Assembly (NCBI GenBank): GCA_012517965.1
Contig: JAAYTZ010000120.1
Coordinates: 1 to 50,922, forward strand
Length of the DNA stretch: 50,922 nucleotides
Direction: 5' to 3'
Source: Propionibacterium sp.
GTDB lineage: Bacteria; Actinomycetota; Actinomycetes; Propionibacteriales; Propionibacteriaceae
The position numbers and the translations under genes were made by a program. Of the stretch, positions 1 to 7,758 are shown in pieces. The notes under the pieces were generated by a model. The model worked only from the letters and a program-made list of their open reading frames with translations, ran no database searches and was not told where the DNA came from. Position 1 is the first letter of the stretch; each line of letters starts with the position of its first letter.

Positions 1-861
1 CCCGGCCGCGCAGCCCGCCACCGCGGTGACGGCGGCCGCGCGCGGCCACCGGAGGGCCGCGGCCACCCCTAGCGGCAGGCCCACCCCCAGGACGCCGAGC
101 AGCGCGCCCGCCCGGCCCCGCGTGCCGACGTAGCCGTCCACGAAGGTGGTGCCGCGGAAGAAGACCTGCTTCGCCCAGCGGGACGCCGTGTCGCGCCCGA
201 AGTACTCGACCCGGAACGCCGGGTCGATGCCGATGGGGGTGCGGGCGGCCACGTTGCGCAGCAGCTTGGTGTCGTCGGAGGCGAACCGTTGGTCGGCGAA
301 CAGCGAGTCGAACCCGGACGCCGCCTCGAGCAGCACCGCCCGGGGGGCGGCGAAGGCCCCCGTGCCCTTCGGGTAGGCGTCGAAGTCGGCGGTGCCGAAG
401 CGCACGACACGGGGACGGGCGAAGTAGCGGCGCCAGCCGATCTTCGTCAGGCCCGACCAGAAGGCGGCGAACGGGTTGCCGGCGGTGTGGACGTCCACGT
501 GAGCGTTCCAGGCCGAGGCGGGCTCGGCGTCCACGTGGCCCCTCAGGGTGGCCAGGGCGTCGGGGTGCAGCAGCACGCGGGCGTCCAGCAGCAGCACGTA
601 GTCGGCGTCGTGGGCGCGCAGCCCGGCCAGGCGCGCGGCGAAGCGGCCCGCGTTGGGCTGCCGCAGCACCCGGATCAGCCCCCGGGCCGCCAGGTCGTCG
701 AGCAGCCGCGCGGTGGGTTCGCCGCTGCCGTCGTCGACGACCAGGACGTCGACCGGCCAGTCCGCCCGGGCGGCGGCGTCCCGCAGCGCCTCGACCGACT
801 TCTCCACCCATTCGGTCTCGTTGAAGCAGGGCATCACGACGCCGAGTCGGGCGTGCGGCAT
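1..861 (-). CDS. GT2 family glycosyltransferase, 3' end outside the window
   Basis: The frame stays open from the ATG at 861 to the window edge, giving 287 codons with the C-terminus missing. The N-terminus reads as a GT-A fold GT2 enzyme: a VVMPCFNE strand at about residues 8-15, the nucleotide-binding VVDDGSG at about 40-46 and LLLDARV near 90 in the place of the DxD-type motif. This family transfers a sugar from a nucleotide-sugar donor, here probably to a lipid-linked surface glycan. A hydrophobic, Leu/Gly/Val-rich stretch begins near residue 255, so the protein probably ends in membrane segments. A GAGGG ribosome-binding site lies just before the ATG, and a TACGAT -10 candidate overlaps, on the other strand, the -10 candidate of the divergent epimerase gene. 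Donor and acceptor cannot be told. Confidence 0.85.
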   Translation of the reverse strand, partial: MPHARLGVVMPCFNETEWVEKSVEALRDAAARADWPVDVLVVDDGSGEPTARLLDDLAARGLIRVLRQPNAGRFAARLAGLRAHDADYVLLLDARVLLHPDALATLRGHVDAEPASAWNAHVDVHTAGNPFAAFWSGLTKIGWRRYFARPRVVRFGTADFDAYPKGTGAFAAPRAVLLEAASGFDSLFADQRFASDDTKLLRNVAARTPIGIDPAFRVEYFGRDTASRWAKQVFFRGTTFVDGYVGTRGRAGALLGVLGVGLPLGVAAALRWPRAAAVTAVAGCAAG

Positions 862-956
862 GGGGCACCCTCATTCCTACCGGGGGGTGGATCGGTTGCT
901 ATCGTACCGATGTCCGTCCAGCGCACCGGCGCTGCCCTTCGCCGCCGAGGATCACC

Positions 957-2063
957 GTGGCCATCGTCTTCATCGCTGGCACGACAGCGGAGCTGATCAA
1001 GCTGTCGCCCGTCCTGCGCGAACTCGAAGACCGCGGCGAGCCCTACCGGCTCTGGACCACCGACCAGCACCTCGCCGGGGTCGCCGAGACCCTGGGCGAC
1101 CTCGGCGTCCGGCAGCCCGACCGGCACCTGCTGCCCCCGACGCGACGCACCCATATCAAGGCCAGCCGGCAGGTGCCCGGGTGGGTGGCCGGCGTGCTGG
1201 CGTCCGTCGTGCGGCACCGGCGCGAACTACGGGCGGAGCTCCGCTCCGGCGGCGGCCGCGGACTCGTCGTGGTGCACGGCGACACGTTCACCACGGTGCT
1301 CGGCGGCCTGATCGGCCGGTTCCTCGGGGCGCGCGTCGCGCACGTGGAGGCGGGCCTGCGGTCGGGCAGCCTGCGCAACCCCTTCCCGGAGGAGGTGAAC
1401 CGCCGTCTCGTCGGGCACCTCGCCACCCTGCACTTCGCCCCGACCCCGCACGACGCGGCTAACCTCTCGGCGGCGCGAGCCCGGGGCGAGATCGTCGTCA
1501 CCGGGGCCAACACCGTGGTGGACGCCCTCCGGCTCGCCGGCCGCCACGCGGTGCAGGAACCGGACCTGCCGGGGGCCTTCGGCCTGGTCACCCTGCACCG
1601 GTTCGAACTGCTCCGGGACGGCGCCCATTTCGCGGCGTTGTTGCGCACGCTGGCCGAGGCGGCGGGCGATCCGCCGCTGTTGTTCGTCGCGGGGCAGGCC
1701 GAGAAGGCGCGGATCGCCGAACTGGGCCTCGATGGGCTGTTCGGGGCGGGCTTCCGGATGATCGACAAGCGGCCCTACGCCCGCTTCCTCCCGATTCTGA
1801 CCCGGGCGGCTTTCGTGGTGACGGACTCGGGCGGCCTGCAGGAGGAGTGCGCCGCCCTCGGCGTCCCCTGCGCCGTGCATCGCGAGCGGACCGAACGCCG
1901 GCAGGGGTTGGGTGCCAACGTCGTCCTCACCGAACTGAGCCTCGACCGGTTGCGGGACTTCCTGCGGGAGTGGCCCTCGCTGCGCCGGGACTCGGTGCTC
2001 GAGGAGCTGCACCCGAGTCGTATCGTCGCCGACCATCTGCTGATGAGCGCGCGGGACGCCTGA
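957..2063 (+). CDS. Non-hydrolysing UDP-GlcNAc 2-epimerase (WecB-like)
   Basis: This 368-residue protein matches the non-hydrolysing UDP-N-acetylglucosamine 2-epimerase family, which interconverts UDP-GlcNAc and UDP-ManNAc for surface glycans. Family landmarks are present in order: an HGDT motif, HVEAGLRSG, FPEEVNRR, VTLHR and TDSGGLQEE. These carry the conserved Asp, two Glu and His of the E. coli WecB active site. The usual RDTTERPE segment near the C-terminus is changed to RERTERRQG, a modest divergence. The start is a GTG at 957; the TGA stop overlaps the ATG of the next gene (TGATG), so the two are probably translationally coupled. Its place among glycosyltransferases and a flippase supports a role in making an N-acetylmannosamine-type precursor. 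The exact substrate is inferred. Confidence 0.85.
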   Translation: MAIVFIAGTTAELIKLSPVLRELEDRGEPYRLWTTDQHLAGVAETLGDLGVRQPDRHLLPPTRRTHIKASRQVPGWVAGVLASVVRHRRELRAELRSGGGRGLVVVHGDTFTTVLGGLIGRFLGARVAHVEAGLRSGSLRNPFPEEVNRRLVGHLATLHFAPTPHDAANLSAARARGEIVVTGANTVVDALRLAGRHAVQEPDLPGAFGLVTLHRFELLRDGAHFAALLRTLAEAAGDPPLLFVAGQAEKARIAELGLDGLFGAGFRMIDKRPYARFLPILTRAAFVVTDSGGLQEECAALGVPCAVHRERTERRQGLGANVVLTELSLDRLRDFLREWPSLRRDSVLEELHPSRIVADHLLMSARDA

Positions 2064-3529
2064 TGTCGCGCCTGGCCCGGGCGCTGGTGGCCATCGCCGT
2101 GGCGGCCGCCGCGCTGGTGGTGGGGGTGGCCTGGTCGTTCGCCTCGCCGCCCGTCTCCAGCCCCGACGAGGACTACCACCTGGGCAGCATCTGGTGCCCG
2201 CCTCCGGCCGAGGAATCCGGCTGCCGGATGGGAACCGTCGACGGCAAGCCCGTGGTCTGGGTGCCCGAGGTCATGGCGCAGCGGCCCTGCTACGTGGGCC
2301 GACTGGGCGATTCGGCCGCGTGCCAGGACGAACTGTCCGCCACCGAACTCGTGCCGTCCATCCGGTTCGACCAGGGCGATTACCCGGGCCAGTACTACCG
2401 GATCATGCACGCCTTCGTCGGACCGGATCTGGACAGGTCGGTCCTCACGATGCGCGTCGTCAACGTGGTCGTCGCGGTGCTGCTCGTCGGCGCCGCGCTG
2501 GTCCTCGCCCAGCCCCACGCCGGCCGTGCGGCGACCTACGCCCTCTTCGCCGGGTTGGTCCCCACGGGGGTCTTCATCGTGGCGTCCGTCAACCCCAGCT
2601 CCTGGGCCTTCGTCGGGCTGACCACGCTGTGGATCGCGCTCAACTCCCTGGCGCAGGCGAGCGGGACGGCGCTCCGGGTCGCCAACGGGGCGCTGGCCGT
2701 GTCCGGGGCTGTCCTCGCGTCGGTGGCCCGGGGGGACACCGGTCCCTTCGTCGCGGTCATCGTTCTGGCGCTCGGGCTGCTGCACGTGCGTCGGCGCCCG
2801 GACCGGGGGTGGCTGGCCGTCGCCGCCATCACCCTGGCGGTGGGAGCGTGGTCCTACCTCGGCTCCGGCCAGGCGGGGGTGGCGCCGACGGTGACCGACG
2901 TCGAGGGGAGGAATTTCGGCGAGGTGCTCGCCCACAACCTGGTGGAGATCCTGCAGGTGCCCGCCGGCATCCTCGGCGTGGGGCCGTGGGGGGCGCTGGG
3001 CTGGCTCGAGATCCCGATGCCGACCAGCGTGCACGTGCCCACGATCTCACTGGCCGGGATGCTGCTGTTCCAGGGGTTGCGGCGGCTGGACCGGCGAAAG
3101 GCGCTCGCCCTGGCGGTGGTCGCCGGGGCGTTGCTGGCCCTGCCGTTCTACATGCTGATGCGCAATCTCGAGATCGCCGGGATCCAGCCGCGCTACGTGA
3201 TGAGCCTCCTTCCCCTGCTGTTCGCCCTGTGTCTCCTGCACCCGGGGGCCGTCGCCGCCTACCGGTTCACCCGGGCGCAGGCCGTGCTGGCCTGGGTGAT
3301 GGTGACGACGGCCCACTCCGTGGCGCTCCTGACGACCCTGCGTCGCTACGTGACGGGGCTCGACGGCTCCTACCTTCTCGGCCGGGGCGGCGAGTGGTGG
3401 TGGTCCTCCGGCCCCAGCCCGCTGGCGTGGTGGCTGGCGGGCAGCGCCGCGTACGGGCTGGCCGCGCTGACGCTGGTGGCCACCGCCGGGATCGAGAGGC
3501 CCGCTGCTAGCGTGGGGCGCCATGAGTGA
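2063..3529 (+). CDS. DUF2142 family integral membrane protein (copy 1)
   Basis: This 488-residue protein has about ten hydrophobic segments and the DUF2142 hallmark, an early extracytoplasmic PDEDYH motif just after the first membrane helix (about residue 35). The family is found in polysaccharide loci and has no assigned reaction; a GT-C-like role is often suspected but is only inference. Copy 2 at 12176-13753 shares distinctive blocks: WCPPP-x-E-x-SGC, DQG-D/E-YPG-x-YYR and SVNPSSWAF. The start was set at the ATG at 2063, which overlaps the stop of the epimerase gene and leads straight into a signal-anchor-like helix. Upstream in-frame codons would extend into the epimerase coding region. 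The end overlaps the acyltransferase gene by 8 nt. Confidence 0.85.
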   Translation: MSRLARALVAIAVAAAALVVGVAWSFASPPVSSPDEDYHLGSIWCPPPAEESGCRMGTVDGKPVVWVPEVMAQRPCYVGRLGDSAACQDELSATELVPSIRFDQGDYPGQYYRIMHAFVGPDLDRSVLTMRVVNVVVAVLLVGAALVLAQPHAGRAATYALFAGLVPTGVFIVASVNPSSWAFVGLTTLWIALNSLAQASGTALRVANGALAVSGAVLASVARGDTGPFVAVIVLALGLLHVRRRPDRGWLAVAAITLAVGAWSYLGSGQAGVAPTVTDVEGRNFGEVLAHNLVEILQVPAGILGVGPWGALGWLEIPMPTSVHVPTISLAGMLLFQGLRRLDRRKALALAVVAGALLALPFYMLMRNLEIAGIQPRYVMSLLPLLFALCLLHPGAVAAYRFTRAQAVLAWVMVTTAHSVALLTTLRRYVTGLDGSYLLGRGGEWWWSSGPSPLAWWLAGSAAYGLAALTLVATAGIERPAASVGRHE

Positions 3530-4649
3530 CGCGCCGGCCGGGATGCTCATCGGCGTCCCGCTCAACGCCAAGCGCAACAGCCTCAACCTGGTCCGGCTGG
3601 TTCTGGCGTCCAGCGTCATCGTGCACCACTCGTTCCCGCTCACCGACCCCAGCTACCTCGGGCCGAACCTGTTGGGCGACGGCCTGGGTGGCTGGGCGGT
3701 GATCGGCTTCTTCGCCCTGTCGGGCTACCTGATCACCGGTTCCCGGTGGGGGAAGTCGTTCGGCGACTACCTGATGCTGCGGATCGCCCGGCTCTACCCG
3801 GCCTTCCTCGTCTGCATGGTGCTGACGTCGCTGGTGTTCGCCCCGCTCAACTACTGGCACGTGAAGGGCAGCCTGCAAGGCTTCTGGTCCACCCCGACCA
3901 CGCCGTTCAACTACGTCTTCGCCAACATCGGCCTCAAGATGAACGTCTACGACGTGGCGGGCACGCCGCTCGGCGTCCCGTACCCGCGGGCCTGGAACGG
4001 CTCGCTGTGGTCGCTGTACTACGAGTTCTTCTGCTACCTGCTGGTCGGCGTCCTCGGCATCTTCGCGATCGCGCGGCGGTCGCCCTGGCCGATGCTGGCC
4101 GCGTGGGCGGTGGCCACGGCCGCCCGGGTGTTCTTCGGCCAGCTGGCGCCCTACTGGGGGGCCGGCTGGGACATGGAGTACCTGACCAAGCTCGTGCCGT
4201 ACTTCTTCGCCGGCGGCGTCCTCCACACGCTGAAGCGGCGGGTCGGCATGCACTGGTTGCTGGCGTTGGCCAGCGCCGCGGCGTTCCTCGGGCTGCTGGT
4301 CGTGAACACCCGCTGGGGCGGCCAGGTCGGCAGCGTCTTCGCCGCCTACTTCCTGCTCTACCTGGGCCACGTGCTGCCCTCCCCGAACTGGGTCCGGGTC
4401 CACGACATCAGCTACGGCATGTACATCTATGGGTTCCCGACCCAGCAGTTGGTCATGACGTTCGCCCCGCAGGTGGGCTTCTGGGGGCTGATCGCGACGG
4501 CGACGGCGGGCGCCGCGGTGCTGGCGGCCGCGAGCTGGTTCTGGCTGGAGAGCCCGATCATCAACCGGGCCCGGGCGTCCGTCGCGGTGGAGCACGCCTC
4601 GCCCGCGCCCCCGGTGCCGAGGCCGGGGGAGGCGCCGACCCTCGGCTGA
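3522..4649 (+). CDS. Acyltransferase 3 (OafA/YrhL-like) membrane O-acyltransferase
   Basis: This 375-residue multi-pass protein belongs to the acyltransferase-3 family, which transfers acetyl or other acyl groups to sugars on the membrane. Visible landmarks are the SSVIVHHSF segment near residue 31 carrying the family histidines, RIARLYPAF near residue 88 and GSLWSLYYEFFCYLL near residue 162, equivalent to the family's WSL-x-x-E-x-x-F motif. About ten hydrophobic helices span the rest. It overlaps the DUF2142 gene by 8 nt, so the epimerase, DUF2142 and acyltransferase genes form one transcription unit. The likely job is decoration of the glycan made by this locus; the acyl group and target sugar are unknown. 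Confidence 0.88.
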   Translation: MSDAPAGMLIGVPLNAKRNSLNLVRLVLASSVIVHHSFPLTDPSYLGPNLLGDGLGGWAVIGFFALSGYLITGSRWGKSFGDYLMLRIARLYPAFLVCMVLTSLVFAPLNYWHVKGSLQGFWSTPTTPFNYVFANIGLKMNVYDVAGTPLGVPYPRAWNGSLWSLYYEFFCYLLVGVLGIFAIARRSPWPMLAAWAVATAARVFFGQLAPYWGAGWDMEYLTKLVPYFFAGGVLHTLKRRVGMHWLLALASAAAFLGLLVVNTRWGGQVGSVFAAYFLLYLGHVLPSPNWVRVHDISYGMYIYGFPTQQLVMTFAPQVGFWGLIATATAGAAVLAAASWFWLESPIINRARASVAVEHASPAPPVPRPGEAPTLG

Positions 4650-4715
4650 GCGCCGAAGGCACGCGTCGGCGGCGAGGCCCTGTGGCGAAGCGTCCGGGTT
4701 GGGGCGGTGTGCGAT

Positions 4716-4861
4716 CAACGCTGCTGCGGATCCGCAGCACCTACGCCCCGCATTTGGCTGCTGGCAAGCGCTGCTGCGGATACGCAGCATTCAGGCCCCA
4801 GCAATCGGCCGCTGACAAGGCCTGCTGCCTATGCGCAGCACAGGCGCGTGCGCAGAACGCG
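4716..4861. repeat. Three degenerate ~50-bp direct repeats, each carrying an 18-bp palindrome
   Basis: In the gap between two convergent genes the palindrome TGCTGCGGATCCGCAGCA occurs at 4722-4739. A near copy with GGATAC in the centre lies at 4772-4789, and a weaker one, TGCTGC-CTATGC-GCAGCA, at 4823-4840, so the spacing is 50 and 51 bp. The first is a perfect inverted repeat. Flanking sequence is also partly shared: a CAA before each unit, and GCCCC, GCA, GGC and GCTG blocks after the first two. So these are tandem copies of a longer unit, not palindromes with unrelated spacers. Possible roles are a REP-like element, stacked hairpins ending transcription from both sides, or protein-binding sites. 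Confidence 0.75.
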
Positions 4862-4882
4862 TCCCCGCAGTTTCAAGGGGAC
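4861..4882. terminator. Hairpin between convergent genes
   Basis: GTCCCC at 4861-4866 pairs with GGGGAC at 4877-4882 around a 10-nt loop. The hairpin lies 24 bp beyond the 3' end of the minus-strand epimerase gene and after the palindromic repeats on the plus strand. No U-tract is present, as is common in GC-rich actinobacteria. Confidence 0.5.
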
Positions 4883-4905
4883 GACGCGGCGGCGGCCCGC
4901 TCCCG

Positions 4906-5976
4906 TCAGGCCGGCGGCACGTCGGGCTGCTGCTCGATCCAGTCGCAGAGCCGCCGGACGCCCTCGGCCAGGTTGTAGCGCGGCGCCCAGCCGAGCACCT
5001 CCCGGGCGGCGGTGACGTCGGCCCAGGCGTGACGCACGTCACCCTCGCGGAACTTCCCCGTCACCTGCGGCGCGGGCGCGCCGTAGTACTCCGCGATCAG
5101 GGACGCCGCCGTCCCGATGGTCTGGAACTCGCCCGAGCCGATGTCCAGCGGGGTCGCCGGCACGGCGTCCGAGGTGGCCGCGGCGAGCACCGCGGACGCG
5201 ACGTCGTCGATCAGCACGAAGTCGCGGCGCACCGCGCCGTCCTCGTACAGCGGGATCGTCTTGCCGACGCGGGCCAGGCGGGCGAACAGCGACAGGATGC
5301 CGGTGTACGGGTTCGAGAGAGACTGCCCCGGCCCGTAGACGTTCTGCAGGCGCACGATCGCGATCTCGACCCCCAGCGCGTTCCCCCAGACGCGGAGGAG
5401 GTGCTCCTGGGTGAGCTTCGTCGCGGCGTAGACGCTGACCGGCGCGGGGGAGACGACGCGGGCGTCCATCGCGACGGGCTCGGCGTCCGGGAAGTCCCAG
5501 GCGCCGTCCGCGACCATCGCGGCGGTGCGCTGTGGCGGATAGAACAGGACGCCGTCGGCGCGGCGCCACGCCCCCTCGCCGTACACGGCGCGCGACGAGG
5601 TGAGCACGATGCGCCCCGGCAGGCCGTGCCGGTTGAGGGCGTCCATCATCTGCGTCGTGCCGACGACGTTGACCATCCCGTGCCGGGTGGACTCCGCCAG
5701 CGACTGCCCGGTGCCGGTCTCGGCGGCGAGGTGGATCACCACGTCGGGGCGGACGCGCGGCAGCACCTCGTCCCAGACCGCGGCGTCCGTGACGTCGCCC
5801 ACGACCAACTCGACGCCGTCGGCGAGGGCCGCCGGCCGCGTCCGGTGGGCATGGATCTGCGGGTGCAGGTTGTCCAGCGCGACGACGCGCCCGAAGGACG
5901 CCGTCAGGCCGGCCGAGAGGGCGCAGCCGATGAAGCCGGCGCCTCCGGTGACGAGCACGGTGCGGTTCTGGGTCAT
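4906..5976 (-). CDS. NAD-dependent sugar-nucleotide epimerase/dehydratase (extended SDR)
   Basis: This 356-residue protein is an extended short-chain dehydrogenase acting on nucleotide sugars. It opens with the Rossmann motif TGGAGFIG at residues 10-17, has the HLAAETGTG segment near 83, the catalytic SSRAVYG region near 126 and the YAATK (YxxxK) pair near 178, followed by VYGPGQSLSNPYTG. These fit a UDP-glucose/GDP-mannose-type epimerase or dehydratase. It is the second gene of a minus-strand pair. Its AAAGGAAGG ribosome-binding site overlaps the stop codon of the upstream glycosyltransferase gene, so the pair is probably coupled. The exact sugar cannot be read from sequence. Confidence 0.87.
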   Translation of the reverse strand: MTQNRTVLVTGGAGFIGCALSAGLTASFGRVVALDNLHPQIHAHRTRPAALADGVELVVGDVTDAAVWDEVLPRVRPDVVIHLAAETGTGQSLAESTRHGMVNVVGTTQMMDALNRHGLPGRIVLTSSRAVYGEGAWRRADGVLFYPPQRTAAMVADGAWDFPDAEPVAMDARVVSPAPVSVYAATKLTQEHLLRVWGNALGVEIAIVRLQNVYGPGQSLSNPYTGILSLFARLARVGKTIPLYEDGAVRRDFVLIDDVASAVLAAATSDAVPATPLDIGSGEFQTIGTAASLIAEYYGAPAPQVTGKFREGDVRHAWADVTAAREVLGWAPRYNLAEGVRRLCDWIEQQPDVPPA

Positions 5977-5988
5977 GGGGCCTTCCTT

Positions 5989-6876
5989 TCAGGCGCCGAA
6001 GACGTGCCGGGCCAACGCGCGGACGGCGGCGGCGTCCCGGCGGGCCACGGCCCGGGGCAGCAGTACGCCCGCATGGGCGCGGGAGGTGAGGCGCCACCGC
6101 GCGGCCCGCCGGGCGCGGCTCCAGCCCACCTCGGCGGCCTGGGCGGCGGCAAGGGCGAAGTAGTCGCGTTCCCCGGCGAACCGCGACCCGTCGAGGAGCT
6201 TGGTGCTGGAAGCGCTCGCCGAGTGTCGCCGGTACTGGAAGGCGACGTCCGGGGTCAGCAGCAACTGCTCGCCGGCGAAGATCATGTCCATCACCAGGGC
6301 GAGGTCCTGGATGATCGGGTAGCCCTCCCGGAAGTCGAAGGCCTTGATGCGGTCGGTGCGGAACGTCAGAGCCGGCCAGTAGAGCCAGTCGCCGAGCATC
6401 AGGTTCGTGGCGAGCGACTCCCCGCCGAGCAGTCGGTAGCCCCGGCCTCGAGACCGCGCGAGTTGGCGCTTGACCGAGTCGGCGAGCGTCGAGACCACGG
6501 CTCCGTGCTCGTCGATCACCTCGACGCCCGGCTGGATGATGGCCGCCTGCGGGAACCGCTCGTGGGCAGCCAGGACCGCGCGCACGTAGTTGGGCAGCAG
6601 GCGGTCGTCGCAGCCGAGCATCATCATCAGCGGCTCGGACGCCAACGCGACGCACGTGCGGTAGTTCGCGGTGATGCCCTCGTTGGTGTCCTTGCGCCGG
6701 TAGGTGATGCGGGGGTGGCCCAGGCCGCCGATCCAGCGCTCGATCTCGTCGGAGGGGTAGGCGTCGTCGACGACGGTCAGGCGCCACGCGTCGGAGTCCT
6801 GCGCCAGGACGCTCCGCACCGTCTCCCGCATCAGGGCAGGGTCGCCCCAGTAGGGGATGAAGATGTCCAGAAGCAT
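5989..6876 (-). CDS. GT2 family glycosyltransferase
   Basis: This 295-residue protein has a GT2 catalytic domain: DIFIPYWGD at the N-terminus, TVVDDAYPSD near residue 34 for nucleotide binding, NEGITANYRT near 64 and MLGCDDRLLPNY near 85 in the DxD position. The C-terminal third is basic and carries no clear membrane helix. The ATG at 6876 was chosen because AGAAAGGACGG lies a fitting distance upstream; the open frame further upstream is proline-rich and non-coding in look. A TAGGCT -10 candidate (complement of 6917-6922) gives a leader of about 35-40 nt. It is divergent from the GT2 gene at 6991 and is followed at 12 nt by the epimerase. The sugar is unknown. Confidence 0.85.
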   Translation of the reverse strand: MLLDIFIPYWGDPALMRETVRSVLAQDSDAWRLTVVDDAYPSDEIERWIGGLGHPRITYRRKDTNEGITANYRTCVALASEPLMMMLGCDDRLLPNYVRAVLAAHERFPQAAIIQPGVEVIDEHGAVVSTLADSVKRQLARSRGRGYRLLGGESLATNLMLGDWLYWPALTFRTDRIKAFDFREGYPIIQDLALVMDMIFAGEQLLLTPDVAFQYRRHSASASSTKLLDGSRFAGERDYFALAAAQAAEVGWSRARRAARWRLTSRAHAGVLLPRAVARRDAAAVRALARHVFGA

Positions 6877-6960
6877 CGCGACCGCTCGCCGTCCTTTCTG
6901 GGCCCGGGACCGGGCCAGCCTATCGCCCACCCCCCGCCCGGATGCCGCGCCCGGCGGCGG

Positions 6961-6990
6961 TAGCCTGACACCACGAGGCGGAAGGACCAC
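6961..6990 (+). promoter_or_regulatory. -10 element and ribosome-binding site for the GT2/flippase unit
   Basis: TAGCCT at 6961-6966 is a -10 candidate, and GGAAGGA lies a few bases before the ATG at 6991. Together they give a short leader with a good Shine-Dalgarno sequence. The gap of 114 bp also carries the divergent promoter of the minus-strand glycosyltransferase. Confidence 0.5.
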
Positions 6991-7758
6991 ATGAGCAACC
7001 CGGCGGAGGCCGTGCCCCGCGTCAGCGTGTGCATGGCGACGTGGAACGGGGCGGCGTTCCTCGGCGAGCAGCTGCGGTCGATCCTGGAGCAGCTGGCCGC
7101 CACCGACGAGCTGGTGATCGTCGACGACGCCTCCAGCGACGGCACGGTCGACCTGATCCGGTCGTTCGGCGATCCGCGCATCCGGCTGACCGCCCGCAGC
7201 GAGAACCGCGGCTACGTGCGCACCTTCGAGGAGGCCCTCGCCGCAGCCCGCGGCACCTACCTCCTGCTCGCCGACCAGGACGACGTCTGGCTGCCGGGGC
7301 GTGTGGCCGCCATGACGGCCGCCCTCGACACCGCCGACGTGGTCGCCTCGAACCTGGCGACGCTCGGCGGCCCGGACACCCTCGCCGGCCCCTTCGGCCG
7401 CACGGACTGGCGCCTGCGGCACCGCGACTCCGGGCGTCGGCTGCGCAATGTCGTCGGCATCCTGGCGGGCGCGCTGCCGTACTACGGCTGCGCCATGGGC
7501 GTCCGGCGGGACGCCCTGGGGCGGGGCCTGCTGCCGTTCCCGCCCTTCCTGCACGAGTCCCACGACCTGTGGATCGCCCTGTACGGCAACCTCGTCGGCA
7601 CCATGACCCATCTCGGACGCCGCACCGTCGCCCGCCGGCTGCACGCCTCCAACCAGACGCCGACGCGGCCGCGGGGGGTCCGGGGGGCGTTGGCGTCCAG
7701 GCTGCTGCTGCTGCGCTGCATCGGCGTCCTGCTCGCCCGGCGGGTGGCGCGTGGCTGA
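6991..7758 (+). CDS. GT2 family glycosyltransferase (rhamnosyltransferase-like)
   Basis: This 255-residue protein has a clear GT2 domain: VSVCMATWNG at residues 11-20, VIVDDASSDGT near 43, NRGYVRTFEEAL near 72 and LLADQDDVWLPGR near 92 with the metal-binding DQDD. A later HESHDLWIALYGN segment matches the acceptor-side region of O-antigen-type glycosyltransferases. The C-terminus is basic with a hydrophobic patch, suggesting membrane association. It overlaps the flippase gene by 8 nt and starts a four-gene unit (glycosyltransferase, flippase, deacetylase, glycosyltransferase). It probably adds one residue of the repeating unit; the donor is not known. Confidence 0.87.
   Translation: MSNPAEAVPRVSVCMATWNGAAFLGEQLRSILEQLAATDELVIVDDASSDGTVDLIRSFGDPRIRLTARSENRGYVRTFEEALAAARGTYLLLADQDDVWLPGRVAAMTAALDTADVVASNLATLGGPDTLAGPFGRTDWRLRHRDSGRRLRNVVGILAGALPYYGCAMGVRRDALGRGLLPFPPFLHESHDLWIALYGNLVGTMTHLGRRTVARRLHASNQTPTRPRGVRGALASRLLLLRCIGVLLARRVARG

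Noticed and set aside
4716..4861. Short CRISPR-like array of three repeats with 32-33 bp spacers
   Set aside because: The would-be spacers are partly similar to each other, the repeat is short and palindromic, only three copies exist and there are no cas genes in the window.
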